This document shows, piece after piece, positions 54,152 to 63,647 of a stretch of DNA of 64,000 nt. The stretch is taken from positions 1,086,144 to 1,150,143 of the forward strand of contig NC_009380.1 in assembly GCF_000016425.1 (NCBI RefSeq), read 5' to 3'. The position numbers and the translations under genes are program-made. The first letter of the stretch is position 1. Each line of letters begins with the position of its first letter. Below the pieces are notes generated by a model. That model was given only the letters and a program-made list of their open reading frames with translations, was not told where the DNA came from and ran no database searches. The DNA is from Salinispora tropica CNB-440. GTDB taxonomy: Bacteria > Actinomycetota > Actinomycetes > Mycobacteriales > Micromonosporaceae.

Positions 54152-54511
54152 GTCGCTCATCACCCCTGGAGGGATCGCAACACCGCCGACAACGGCGCCT
54201 GGACCGTCGACCCAGGTCGCTCATCACCCCTGGAGGGATCGCAACTTCGGCCGGGCGAGGAGCACGATCACCGGCAGGTCCGGTCGCTCATCACCCCTGG
54301 AGGGATCGCAACAACTGGTCGGGGAGTGAGCAGTCACATCCGCAGTGCGGGTCGCTCATCACCCCTGGAGGGATCGCAACCAGCACCTGCCGGCAGGTGG
54401 ATGATGACGCCCCAGTCGTCCCTCATCTCCCTGGAGGGATCGCAGTGGGGTGCAACCGGGGTGGGGTTGCAGCCCCGGCCAGTCGCTCATCATCCCTGGA
54501 GGGATCGCATC
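54152..54511 (+). CRISPR. CRISPR array 2: six repeats, the last two degenerate
   Basis: The repeat in this direction is GTCGCTCATCACCCCTGGAG followed by GGATCGCAAC, the complement of array 1. Repeats start at 54152, 54216, 54283 and 54351 (all perfect), then 54418 (one deletion and changes) and 54482 (two or three changes). Five spacers of about 34-38 bp follow this pattern. Degeneracy at the right end marks the trailer and agrees with a leader on the left. With few spacers it is probably less active in adaptation than array 1. Confidence 0.95.
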
Positions 54512-54577
54512 GCAGCAGTCCCATCGGGTCATCTTGTGCTTGCCCCTCACGTAGCGGCATGTCACATAGTCGATGTC

Positions 54578-55693
54578 GTGGAGGATCACCTGACTGTGGG
54601 GCAAGCGGCCGGGCTGGCTGGCGTAACCGTCCGCGCACTGCATCACTACGACGAGATCGGCCTCCTGCGGCCGTCCACGCGGACCGTGGCGGGACACCGG
54701 GCCTACTCGGCGGGCGACGTGGAGCGACTGCGGGAGGTGCTCGCGTACCGGAGGCTCGGTTTCGGGCTGCGGGAGATCGCGGACCTGGTCAACGATCCGA
54801 CCACCGACGCGGTCGCGCACCTGCGTCGGCTGCGTGGGCTGCTGCTGGACCAACGCGACCGCGCCGCCGCCACGGTGACGGCCATTGACCGGGAATTGGA
54901 GGCACGGGCAATGGGAGTCAGGACGACGCCAGCGGAACAGTTGAAAGTGTTCGGTGCGCAGTTGTACGACACGATCGGATCCGCCTATCCAACGACGCGG
55001 CGTACCGAGCCACGGATCGCCGCCCGGATCTGGGATGCACTGGGAGACGCCCGTACGGTGCTGAACGTTGGGGCTGGCACCGGTTCCTACGAACCTCACG
55101 ACCGGGAGGTCACGGCGGTGGAGCCCTCGGGGGTCATGCGGGCCCAGCGTCCCGTGGGCGCGGCGCCCTGCGTGGCCGCCGCCGCGGAGAGTCTGCCGTT
55201 CGAGGACCAGTCGTTCGACGCCGCGATGGCGGTCAGCACCGTGCATCACTGGCGAGATCCGGTCGCCGGCCTGCGGGAGATGCGGCGGGTCGCGCGTCGC
55301 GTGGTGGTGTTCACGTACGACGCTGAGGACACCGGCTGGGGCCAGCGATTCTGGCTCACCCGCGACTACCTACCCGAGTTCGCGGAGCTGCTCGTCAACT
55401 GGCCGTCCCTCGCCGACCTGACCCACGCGATCGGAGGACGCGCGGAGCCGGTACTCGTACCGTGGGACTGCGTGGACGGCTTCTTCGAGGCGCACTGGCG
55501 CCGGCCCGCGGCGTACCTGGACGAACACGTACGCCGGGCGGTGTCGGTCTGGACCAGAGTGGGGGCGCAGGCGGAACAACGGGCGGTCCGGTCGCTTCGC
55601 GAAGACCTGTCATCCGGCCGGTGGGCCGAGCGAAACCGGGACCTCGTCGCCCTCGACACGGCCGAGCTCGGCCTCCGACTGCTCGTGGCATGA
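54578..55693 (+). CDS. MerR regulator fused to a SAM-dependent methyltransferase
   Basis: A 371-residue fusion. Residues 1-115 are a MerR-type regulator: a winged helix (LTVGQAAGLAGVTVRALHHY, then DEIGLLRPS and AGHRAYSAGDVERLREVLAY) and a coiled dimerisation helix. Residues 150-371 are a class I methyltransferase with motif I VLNVGAGTGSYE and later AESLPFEDQSFDAAMAVST. The partner may be a ligand the methyltransferase modifies and the MerR part senses. GTG 54578 is the first start after the CRISPR array; the longer open frame runs through the repeats. Confidence 0.85.
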   Translation: MEDHLTVGQAAGLAGVTVRALHHYDEIGLLRPSTRTVAGHRAYSAGDVERLREVLAYRRLGFGLREIADLVNDPTTDAVAHLRRLRGLLLDQRDRAAATVTAIDRELEARAMGVRTTPAEQLKVFGAQLYDTIGSAYPTTRRTEPRIAARIWDALGDARTVLNVGAGTGSYEPHDREVTAVEPSGVMRAQRPVGAAPCVAAAAESLPFEDQSFDAAMAVSTVHHWRDPVAGLREMRRVARRVVVFTYDAEDTGWGQRFWLTRDYLPEFAELLVNWPSLADLTHAIGGRAEPVLVPWDCVDGFFEAHWRRPAAYLDEHVRRAVSVWTRVGAQAEQRAVRSLREDLSSGRWAERNRDLVALDTAELGLRLLVA

Positions 55694-55772
55694 GGCGGTG
55701 ACGTCGGCACCTCCGGCGCGGACCGGAGCGGGTTTCGCCGCCGCCTCCGCGACCTCGAGTAGCGGTAGCCGA

Positions 55773-57128
55773 TCAGCGGGGCGTGACGGACTCGCGCCCG
55801 TGCAGCGAAGCCTGGTCGGCCGCGGCCCGCCCCGACGCCCAGCCAGCCCGGTTGGTGATGGTCGTTGCCTGCTGGGTCAACTCGGGGAACTGCTGGTTGA
55901 AGGCGTCGCGTACCGCGTCGTCGCGAGCGGCGAGGACCGGAAGGAGCTGAGCAGCATCCGCCGACTCGGCCACCTCCTGGTCCACACCGCCGGTCGCAGC
56001 CTCGAGTCGCTCGCCGATCCGCGACGCGTACGCGGTCAGGAACGAATGCCGAAACGAGCGGGTCGTGTTGCGCCCGTACCGATCGGTGCTGGGCTTGGCC
56101 TGGGTCATGGCCCTCGTCGCCTGCACCAGCAGCGAGGTGAACAGCAGCTCGGTGGACTCCAGTTCGGCCGGGAAACCGACGACACTGGTAAAGCCGAAGC
56201 GTTTACTCCACACCGCACGGCAGCTGTTGGCCTCCGCGACGACCTGCAACAGCAGGGTCTTCGGCGCCTCGTACGGATTGTCGATGCCCACCCTGCGGGT
56301 GACCGGCTGCTCGCGTTCCCCGGTCGTGGCGATGAGCAGGGCGTGGTCGATGCGGTGCCGGGCCATCAGTTGCTGGGCCTTGGCCGTGAACGCCTCCGCC
56401 TCCTCCGGGAAGTCGGTGGACTCCGCCTTGGCCAGCAAGGCCCGAACCCGGCCGAGGACCCGCTGATCCAGGTCGGCCGACGGGGTTGTCCTGGTGGGCC
56501 GGGCGGTGCCCGGCATCGGCCCAACCTGCTCGATCGGCGGTAACGTCGCGAGCAGAAAGCAGACGTCGATCATGATGGCGACAACCGCGCTACGGTCAAG
56601 GCCCTGCCGCTCGCCCCACGCGGTCGGATAGTGGTCGTCGTGCTCCCACCACACCTTCGCGTCGAGAGAAGTCAGCTGAGACTGCCACCGTGAGTCGACG
56701 GTCGCGGCGCCGTAGCCGCGCATCTGCGCCGCGATAGCGTCGACCAGGAGCCGCCCATGCCGCGCGGCGTGTTCGCGGCGGGCCACTCGTACCAGCTCGG
56801 CGGGCTGCCAGCCGCGCCGCCAGACCTCCTCGACCTCGCGGAGCAGGTAGGTCAGCAGCGCCCGGTTGACGACCTGGAGCCCGGCGGCGCCGCCGGGGCC
56901 GGCGGCCAGCAGGCTGAGGCAGTGGTCGAACTCGGCGGCATCATCGTGCTGCCGGGCGAACATCGCCTGGTCGATGATCTGGTCCGCGAGTTGCCGCTGT
57001 GTCGGCACGCCTGACGCGCCATACCTGCCCAATGGGTCGTCCTGGCCAGTCGCTGCGGCCCGCCGGCCTTGACCTGCCGCGGCGGCCTTCCGCTTGGCCT
57101 TGTGACGCTCACGACTGTTCTTGCCCAT
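55773..57128 (-). CDS. DUF2786 domain protein
   Basis: A 451-residue protein. A basic N-terminus (MGKNSRERHKAKRKAAAAGQ) is followed by a helical region and then the DUF2786 segment LGRVRALLAKAESTDFPEEA and EAFTAKAQQLMARHRIDHAL (about 225-265). The C-terminal half is a DUF7168-like domain with SCRAVWSKRFGFTSVVGF and TQAKPSTDRYGRNTTRSFRH. Function is unknown; relatives occur in phages and in defence islands. ATG 57128 has AAGGA upstream; 57173 is an alternative. Confidence 0.85.
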   Translation of the reverse strand: MGKNSRERHKAKRKAAAAGQGRRAAATGQDDPLGRYGASGVPTQRQLADQIIDQAMFARQHDDAAEFDHCLSLLAAGPGGAAGLQVVNRALLTYLLREVEEVWRRGWQPAELVRVARREHAARHGRLLVDAIAAQMRGYGAATVDSRWQSQLTSLDAKVWWEHDDHYPTAWGERQGLDRSAVVAIMIDVCFLLATLPPIEQVGPMPGTARPTRTTPSADLDQRVLGRVRALLAKAESTDFPEEAEAFTAKAQQLMARHRIDHALLIATTGEREQPVTRRVGIDNPYEAPKTLLLQVVAEANSCRAVWSKRFGFTSVVGFPAELESTELLFTSLLVQATRAMTQAKPSTDRYGRNTTRSFRHSFLTAYASRIGERLEAATGGVDQEVAESADAAQLLPVLAARDDAVRDAFNQQFPELTQQATTITNRAGWASGRAAADQASLHGRESVTPR

Positions 57129-57284
57129 CGGTATCCTTCGGGATTCACGAGGTCGAGCACCGGAGGCTACCAACCAGATGGGCGGAGCCGCGGGCAGCCC
57201 GCCGAGGGATTTCCGGCCTAGCCGGCAGCGTGCCGCCCCGGCGGACCCTGGGGCGGAGCCAGCGATCGGTAGCCGGGTGCCACA

Positions 57285-57325
57285 GCGGGCCGTTAGCTCA
57301 ATGGTATGAGGACTTTGACTCCCAG
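57285..57325 (+). pseudogene. tRNA-like 5' fragment
   Basis: GCGGGCCGTTAGCTCAATGG followed by TATGAGGACTTTGACTCCCAG resembles the 5' half of a tRNA: acceptor strand, D-arm and an anticodon-like loop CTTTGAC (anticodon TTG if real). The 3' half does not follow. It may be the remnant of a tRNA used as an attachment site at the end of the accessory region. Confidence is low, because short tRNA-like strings can arise by chance. Confidence 0.35.
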
Positions 57326-57558
57326 CTGTTCTTCGTGCGTCCGCTACTGGATGTGAAGCACTTTTCCCAGATTCTTGCCCGTGAGTCTAGGCGGACCCAC
57401 GGAGCACCCACGTCTCATCGGCCAGCTCCCGCAAGGGGCGTCAACGGAGCGGTCGTGAGTGCAATGCCGTCCGCTCCTGCCGGGATTTGTCGTCGATGGG
57501 AAGGCGCTCGACGCAGAGGCAAGTCGGTGAGCGAGACTGTGGCGTGACCGACCCGGTG

Positions 57559-57714
57559 CCCTGTGAGGCCGATCAGGGTGTCGCGGGCGGCGGCCTGCAA
57601 CTGCCGGACGTGCCCGTGGGTGAAGGTGCGCAGGAACGAGCCGAGTGTTGACGGCGCGTACACGCCGCCGAACAGCGACCGCATACCGCCGTTCCGGGTC
57701 GCGTCGAGGTCATC
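57559..57714 (-). pseudogene. IS1380-family transposase fragment
   Basis: About 50 residues on the minus strand (GGMRSLFGGVYAPSTLGSFL followed by RTFTHGHVRQLQAAARDTL) match the N-terminal part of IS1380-type transposases. No catalytic domain remains. It lies in a 1.1-kb stretch of decayed insertion sequences before the proteasome gene. Confidence 0.7.
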
Positions 57715-57860
57715 GCTTGAGCCGTGTGCGGTTGGCGCCGCATGCACGGCTGGGAGGCAGCAATGCGCTCCCGCTACCCGACCAATGTCCCCTCACTCAG
57801 TTCCAGCAGCGGACGTCCATGGCACGGCCACGGGTGCCATGCCCCCTGCTCGTGCCGTGA

Positions 57861-58229
57861 TCACAGTTGATGGGGTAGGCGCTCGACACGGAGGCAAGTT
57901 GGAGACTCTTCTGTGGCTGCCACTTGACATAGGGCGGTGTCGCTCACTCTGCACGTCCCAACCCCGGGCGGCCCGGTTCGTGACTCTGCAGCGCGCCGAC
58001 CTGGTCCTTCGAGGGTCGGGAACTGAGCGGCATCGACGATGCGGCAACGTCTCGGTGGCGTCAGGGGCCCATTGCTGTACCCGGACCGTCCGCTGCCCGC
58101 ACTTCGGGCTGCCCCGCGCCTGCTCACAACCGGTGGACAGGTCCTCCACCGGACACCGATGGCGTCTAGCTCGACCCGCTCGACCGTCAGGCCGTCCAGC
58201 CCCAGTAGCCGGGTCGTATCGTTGACCAT
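57861..58229 (-). pseudogene. ISL3-family transposase remnant
   Basis: The first 25 codons on the minus strand, MVNDTTRLLGLDGLTVERVE and the following LDAIG, are the start of an ISL3-type transposase. After about residue 28 the reading frame loses similarity, so the gene is frameshifted or rearranged. A direct repeat of about 33 bp (57495-57527 and 57869-57902) lies around its far end. Confidence 0.6.
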
Positions 58230-58361
58230 GCTCGTAGATCTTCACCGGTGCCCACCCAAACCCGACAAAGAGATGGTGTTCGATGAGATGTGGGCCCCTC
58301 GCATCCGGACTCCCCAGCCGCGAACCCTGCTGAACTTCGGAGAGCCGCTATACTGGCGACT

Positions 58362-59210
58362 ATGGAACAAGAGGTGAATCGGGGTCTGCCGTCCACGTTC
58401 TTAACATTTCATTCTTCCTCGTTTGTCGAGTTGTTGAAGGAATACGATCCCACGCTGCTGCCGGCCAAGCGTGCCGCCGAGACGTTCGGCGAGGCTCCGC
58501 ACGGCACCACCATAGTGGCCGCCACGTTCGCTGGTGGCGTCCTGCTCGCTGGCGACCGTCGTACGACCATGGGGAACCTGATCGCCGGCCGGGACGTGGA
58601 CAAACTCACGATCACGGACGACTATTCGGCGGTCGGTTTCGCCGGCACGGTGGGCATCTCCATTGACATGACTCGGTTGTTTGTCGTCGAGCTGGAGCAT
58701 TATGAGAAGATCGAGGGCGTCCCGCTCTCACTGGAGGGCAAGAGCAACCGGCTCGCTGCCATAGTCAAGGGAAACCTCCCCATGGCCAACGCGGGCATGG
58801 TTTCTATCCCGCTGTTCATCGGCTACGATCTCGAGGCATCCGATCCTGCGAGGGCCGGCCGGATCGTGTCGTTCGACGCAATCGGCGCCCGCTATGAGGA
58901 AAAGTCCGGCTACCAGTCGATCGGCTCGGGCTCCCCCTTCGCTAAATCGTCTCTGAAGAAGCTACACGACCCCGGTTCCGATGATGCGGCTACCCTGAGT
59001 GCCCTGATCGAGGCGCTGTACGATGCCGCCGATGATGACTCGGCCACCGGCGGCCCCGACATGGTCCGCCGCATTTTCCCCACGGCCATCCGCATCACGG
59101 CCGAGGGCGCCTACCGATACACAGAGGAGGAACTCGCGGCAGTCGCCGACGCCGTCGTCGCCCGGCGTAGTGCCGACGAGCCCGGCGTCCGAAGCTTTAC
59201 CGCGTCCTGA
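58362..59210 (+). CDS. salI: Resistant proteasome beta subunit (SalI)
   Basis: A 282-residue 20S proteasome beta subunit. A 48-residue propeptide ends at HG, and the nucleophile Thr1 is in [11 protein letters not shown]. Asp17 (AGDRRTT) and Lys33 (RDVDKLTIT) of the active site are present, so it should be active. No alpha subunit, pup or mpa gene is nearby. In mature numbering, residue 45 is Phe and 49 is Val, where most bacterial beta subunits have a small or Met residue at 45 and Ala at 49; these S1-pocket changes are, from memory, the ones reported for SalI. It should protect the producer from salinosporamide. A TATACT box 7 nt before ATG 58362 suggests a leaderless message. Confidence 0.9.
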
Positions 59211-59396
59211 TCGAGGGCCGGTGGAGTGCCAGTGCCCCGGTGACCTTGTGGACTCGTTCAACTCGAGACAGTCGGTAAAGAAGCGCCCGAGTGACGGGCA
59301 GTACGGCGGGCATTTTCGGTTTGGATGATCCTCAGGGTATCGATGCCTTGATCGTCTGAAGTGTGTGATGCCCGCGCTGTCACCATCGCTGCTTTC

Positions 59397-59747
59397 GTCC
59401 ATGTCCTACGCACCGGCTGTCACGGTGCCCGAAACCACTGCTGGACCTGCCGCCACGTTGGTCAACCTGCCGGATCCGCATGTCTGCCGGGTATGCGGCA
59501 CCGGTTGATCGTTGTGGTGACTGCGGCGGGTGTGCGCTGTGGTGGCTGGTTGCCGCTCCTACATCGCGTTACCTACAACGAAGACCATTCAAGGGTCCGC
59601 ACCGGCACCAGACCGCAGGTCATGGCCGTCCTCCGCAACGCCGCCATCAGCGCGCTACGAACCGCCGGCAGCACCGACATCGCCGCCGCCAACCGCCATC
59701 ACGCCCTCGACCGCACTCGCCTGCTGGCACTCCTCGGCCTTACCTGA
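59397..59747 (+). pseudogene. Internally deleted ISAs1-family transposase remnant
   Basis: The N-terminal motif ([20 protein letters not shown] and, in another frame, [13 protein letters not shown]) is joined directly to the C-terminal one ([20 protein letters not shown] and [20 protein letters not shown]). The catalytic middle of about 250 residues and at least one frame position are lost. It is a different copy from the intact IS at 25 kb. Its 3' end overlaps the last codons of salH on the opposite strand. Confidence 0.75.
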
Positions 59748-61433
59748 CGCTGTCGCCGGGCCCTGGGTGGGGTGCGGGGTCGTCACGGCGCCCACGGCCG
59801 CCGACGAGACCGTCGACCAGTATTTGGCCATGACGCCGATCGTGTAGCGCGGTGGCGGAGCCGACCAGTCTCGCATCCGCGCGGCCAGTTCGCCCGGATC
59901 CAGGTCGACAGAGCATTCGCGCCGCTGCAGGTCGATGGTGATCCGGTCACCGTCGCACACCGCCGCGATCGGTCCGCCCTCCGCCGCCTCCGGAGCGACG
60001 TGCCCCACCATCAGTCCCCTGGTCGCGCCCGAGAAACGGCCGTCGGTCACCAGACCGACCGACGTGCCCAGGCCGCGGCCGATGAGCGCCGAGGTCACTC
60101 CGAGCATTTCCCTCATCCCTGGACCCCCGCGCGGACCCTCGTAGCGGATGACGACGACGTGGCCTGGCCGGACGCGGCCAGTCTGGACCGCGGCCATCGC
60201 TTCCTCCTCGCAGTTGAACACCAATGCGGTGCCGGTCATCCGCAGGGTCACCGCGCCGGGTGCCTTCACCACACTGCCATCGGGCGCTAGGTTACCCCGC
60301 AAGATCAGGAGAGCACCGGAAGGCGATAGGGGTGCCTCCACCGTGGTGACGACCCGTTGGCCGGGTGTCTCGGCCGCGTCCGCGGCCTCGTGTGCGACGG
60401 TGCGGCCGGTGACGGTGCTTTCGTCGCCAGCAATCAGGCCCGCGTCGACCATGTGGCGGGCGATCACCCGGGTGCCGCCCGCCCGGTCGAGGTCCACCGC
60501 GGTGTACGTCCCGTTTGGACGCAGGTCAGCGATGATCGGGGTCACCGAGCTGATCCGGTCGAACTCGTCAATGTCCAGCGGGATGCCCGCCTCCCGAGCG
60601 ATCGCCAACAGGTGGAGCACCATGTTCGTCGAGCCGCCGGTGGCGACCCCGGCGGCGATGGCGTTGCGCAACGAGGAGGGCGTCAGGAACCGGCTGGGCC
60701 GCAGCCCTTCTGCCACCGCCCGCATGACCAGCTCGCCGGCCTGGCGGCAGACCGTGTCCTTGCGGGCGTCGACTGCCGGCGGATCCATCGAGCCGAACGG
60801 GGAAAGCCCGAGGAACTCCAGCACCACGGCCATCGTATTGGCCGTGTAGTGGCCCGCGCAGGCCCCGATACCGGGACAGGCCGCGCGCTCGAGCTTGTCG
60901 AGCTCGTCGGTGCAGCCGGTGGCGGTGGCGCTGCCGACGGCCTCAAACACATCCTGCAGGGTGATGTCGCGCCCGAGGTGCTCGCCCGGCATCATCGTGC
61001 CGGAATAGATGACGGCTCCGGGGATGTCGAGTCGCACGTGGGCCAGCGCCGCACCGGGTATGGTCTTGTCACAGCCGGCCAGGGTCACCAGGCCGTCGAG
61101 ACCGTGGCCGCGGCATACCAACTCGATGGAGTCGGCGATCACCTCGCGGCTCACCAGTGAGGTCCGCATTCCCTCCGTGCCCATGGTGATCACGTCCGAG
61201 ATCGCGATGGTGTTGATCTCGATCGGGGTGCCACCTGCGGCGCGCACGCCGGCCATCACCTCCTGGGCGAGCCGCCGGTGGTTGAGGTTGCACGGCATCG
61301 TGCCGATCCAACTGTGCGCTACCCCGATCATCGGCTTCTTCAGGTCCTCGGTCGACAGACCTGTGGCGCGCATGGAGGCGCGCGCTGGGGCGCGCTCGAT
61401 GCCGACGAAGAGTGGGTTAGGCCGGGTCGTCAC
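59655..61433 (-). CDS. salH: Dihydroxyacid dehydratase (SalH), with an altered C-terminus
   Basis: An IlvD/Edd-family dehydratase of about 592 residues. Iron-sulphur and active-site segments are present: [43 protein letters not shown] and the C-terminal [20 protein letters not shown]. In salinosporamide biosynthesis this enzyme dehydrates a chlorinated dihydroxyacid on the way to chloroethylmalonyl-CoA. The start GTG 61433 overlaps salG by 17 nt and has GGAGGAC upstream. The normal family end is near [16 protein letters not shown]; the last 35 or so residues read antisense through an ISAs1 remnant. Confidence 0.9.
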   Translation of the reverse strand: MTTRPNPLFVGIERAPARASMRATGLSTEDLKKPMIGVAHSWIGTMPCNLNHRRLAQEVMAGVRAAGGTPIEINTIAISDVITMGTEGMRTSLVSREVIADSIELVCRGHGLDGLVTLAGCDKTIPGAALAHVRLDIPGAVIYSGTMMPGEHLGRDITLQDVFEAVGSATATGCTDELDKLERAACPGIGACAGHYTANTMAVVLEFLGLSPFGSMDPPAVDARKDTVCRQAGELVMRAVAEGLRPSRFLTPSSLRNAIAAGVATGGSTNMVLHLLAIAREAGIPLDIDEFDRISSVTPIIADLRPNGTYTAVDLDRAGGTRVIARHMVDAGLIAGDESTVTGRTVAHEAADAAETPGQRVVTTVEAPLSPSGALLILRGNLAPDGSVVKAPGAVTLRMTGTALVFNCEEEAMAAVQTGRVRPGHVVVIRYEGPRGGPGMREMLGVTSALIGRGLGTSVGLVTDGRFSGATRGLMVGHVAPEAAEGGPIAAVCDGDRITIDLQRRECSVDLDPGELAARMRDWSAPPPRYTIGVMAKYWSTVSSAAVGAVTTPHPTQGPATASGKAEECQQASAVEGVMAVGGGDVGAAGGS

Positions 61434-62799
61434 GCTGTCCTCCGAACTCGGCACCGTCAGAGCCGGTGGTGAGGCCGCGCCACGGGTTCAGGCGGTCCTC
61501 GCCGATGCGCTCGCGCAACTCGGGGTTGGTCACCCCGAGCCCGGCGCGGGGTGCCAGGCAGCGCACGGCGATTTTGCCGATCTGCTGGTTGGCCTGCACG
61601 AGACGGCAGGCGGCCGCGACGTCCGTCAACGGATAGACCGCCGACATGGTCGGCACGATGTGACCGAGTTCGAACAGGCGGTGCGCATCCCAGTACTCTT
61701 GGAGGTTGGCGATGTGGCTGCCGATGATCCGTTTGAGGCGCATCCACAGGTAGCGGTTGTCGAAGCTGTGCTGATACCCGGCGCTCGAGCCGCACGTCAC
61801 TACGGTGCCGCCGCGCTGTGCGACGAACACCGATATCCCGAAGGTGGGCCGTCCGATGTGCTCGAAGACGATATCCGGAGCCCGGCCCACCTGTTCGTTG
61901 ATCATTTCGCCGAGCCGCACGCCGGCTCTGATCACCTGCTTCGGGTCGTCGGCGATCTCGTCAGTGATGCCGATCTCGGTCCGGTTGAGAATCACCTCGC
62001 AGCCGAGTCGGCGCATTGCCTCCGCCTTGCGCTCGGACCCGACGACGGCCACCGGGATGCCGCCACCGTTACGCACATACTGCACTGCGTAGCCGCCGAG
62101 ACCGCCGGCCGCACCCCAGACGAGCACGACGTCTCCCTGCTTCATGTTCGCGCCGCGCTCGCTGACCAGCATCCGGTAGGCGGTTCCCGCGCACAGCGGG
62201 ACGCTCGCGGCCTCCTCCCAGGTGAGGTGGGCGGGCTTGGGAATCAGCTGGGTGGCCCGGACCACCGTGAACTCGGCCAGCGCCCCGAAGTTTGTCTCGA
62301 AACCCCACGCCTTCTGGTCCCCGCCGAGCATTCCGTCGGCGTGCGTGGTGGGCTCCTGGTCGTCCACGTACGCCGGGCTCACCACGACGTGCTGGCCGAT
62401 CTCCCAGCGGCGGACGCCGGAGCCGGTGCGCACGATCACCCCAGCGCAGTCGGAGCCGACCACGTGGAAGGGTTGGTCGTGCCGTTTCGCCCAGCCACCC
62501 TGCCGGGCGAGCCCCTTCAGATAGCGGAAGCTGGACATCGGCTCGAACATCGCCGACCACACGGTGTTGTAGTTGACCGCGCTCGCCATCACCGCGACGA
62601 GGACCTCGTCCGGAGCCAGCTCGGGCATTGGAACGTGACCGAGCCGCAGCGACTTGCGGACGTCCTTGTCCACGACGCCCTCGAACATCGTGGCGTCTTC
62701 GACCCGCAGGTGGGCGGCGAAGTACTCCTCGGGTAGCGGAGCGGCGGCGATCTCTGCCGCCGTCGCGTTGCTGAGCACGGCGTCGGTCAGCTGGCCCAT
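61417..62799 (-). CDS. salG: Crotonyl-CoA carboxylase/reductase (SalG)
   Basis: A 460-residue medium-chain reductase of the CCR family. The NADPH loop VLVWGAAGGLGGYAVQYVRN (about 205-224), the N-terminal PAYVDDQEPTTHADGML and the substrate-binding AYRMLVSERGANMKQGDVVL are typical. The enzyme reductively carboxylates 4-chlorocrotonyl-CoA (or crotonyl-CoA) to (chloro)ethylmalonyl-CoA, the extender unit of salinosporamide. ATG 62799 follows AGGAGGAG. It overlaps salF at its start and salH at its end. Confidence 0.94.
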   Translation of the reverse strand: MGQLTDAVLSNATAAEIAAAPLPEEYFAAHLRVEDATMFEGVVDKDVRKSLRLGHVPMPELAPDEVLVAVMASAVNYNTVWSAMFEPMSSFRYLKGLARQGGWAKRHDQPFHVVGSDCAGVIVRTGSGVRRWEIGQHVVVSPAYVDDQEPTTHADGMLGGDQKAWGFETNFGALAEFTVVRATQLIPKPAHLTWEEAASVPLCAGTAYRMLVSERGANMKQGDVVLVWGAAGGLGGYAVQYVRNGGGIPVAVVGSERKAEAMRRLGCEVILNRTEIGITDEIADDPKQVIRAGVRLGEMINEQVGRAPDIVFEHIGRPTFGISVFVAQRGGTVVTCGSSAGYQHSFDNRYLWMRLKRIIGSHIANLQEYWDAHRLFELGHIVPTMSAVYPLTDVAAACRLVQANQQIGKIAVRCLAPRAGLGVTNPELRERIGEDRLNPWRGLTTGSDGAEFGGQRDDPA

Positions 62800-63647
62800 G
62801 GCGCACTCCTCCTGGTGTCTGGGTTGTGTCCGGTGAGGCGGGCGCCGATGCCCGCGAAATGTTTGGCGATGATGTGGTTGACCTCCTCGGGCCGTTCCAG
62901 GTAGCCGAAGTGGCCGGCGTCCCCGACCAAGTCGAAGGTGGCGCCGGGAATACACCCCGCCAGCTCCTCGCCGTACCCGGGCGGCGCGATCAAGTCATCC
63001 GCGAACGACACGACGTGGCAGGGCACCGCGATCTCGGCGTAGGCGGCGCGGCGGTCCGGCATCGGTTGGAGAGCGAGCTGATGCCGTACTCCCGCTCCGT
63101 CGGGCGGGGCGAGCTCGAGCAGGGCCAGCCAGTCGCGGATCGACGACTCGTCGTCCATCGATCGTGGCGAGAGCATCTGGAGCGCGCGAACGACCGCGCG
63201 ATACGAGGACGGCAGCGTCACCCCAGACTCGCCCAACTCGATCTCGGCACGCGCCAGCTGTGTCCGTAACACGTCGGGACGGGCCCGGCTGGCCATCAAC
63301 ACCGCCTGCCGAACCAGCTCCGGTCGACGCAGGGCAAGCTCCTGCACCACGTAGGCACCCGTCGAGGTGCCGATGAGGCGGGCCGGGCCAGCGTCGAGGA
63401 ACTCCAGTAGGGCTGCGAGGTCGGCTACCAGATCCTCCACGACGAAGCCGCTGACGCACTCATCGCTGGGTGGTTGGCCGCGGCTGTCGTAGACGCAGAC
63501 CCGGTAGCCGTTCTCCAGCAGTGCCGGCCCCTGATGGATCAGCCAGGATTTCCCGGATACGCCGGCACCACTGACCAGCACCACGGGATCGCCCGTGCCA
63601 TGCAATTCGTAGTGCAACCTGATGTCGTTGGCGAACGCAAACGGCAT
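62787..63647 (-). CDS. salF: Alpha/beta hydrolase (SalF)
   Basis: A 286-residue alpha/beta hydrolase. The nucleophile elbow is GTSTGAYVVQELALRRPELV (Ser about 96), an HG motif precedes it (ELHGTGDPVVLVSGAG), and the catalytic His is in GDAGHFGYLERPEEV near the end. In the sal cluster it is taken as SalF, a hydrolase possibly working as an editing thioesterase or in release; its exact role is, to my knowledge, not proven. ATG 63647 overlaps the salE stop by one base (TAATG). Confidence 0.88.
   Translation of the reverse strand: MPFAFANDIRLHYELHGTGDPVVLVSGAGVSGKSWLIHQGPALLENGYRVCVYDSRGQPPSDECVSGFVVEDLVADLAALLEFLDAGPARLIGTSTGAYVVQELALRRPELVRQAVLMASRARPDVLRTQLARAEIELGESGVTLPSSYRAVVRALQMLSPRSMDDESSIRDWLALLELAPPDGAGVRHQLALQPMPDRRAAYAEIAVPCHVVSFADDLIAPPGYGEELAGCIPGATFDLVGDAGHFGYLERPEEVNHIIAKHFAGIGARLTGHNPDTRRSAPWAS

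Noticed and set aside
57285..57325. A complete functional tRNA at this place
   Set aside because: No T-arm or 3' acceptor strand follows the D-arm and anticodon-like part; listed only as a fragment.
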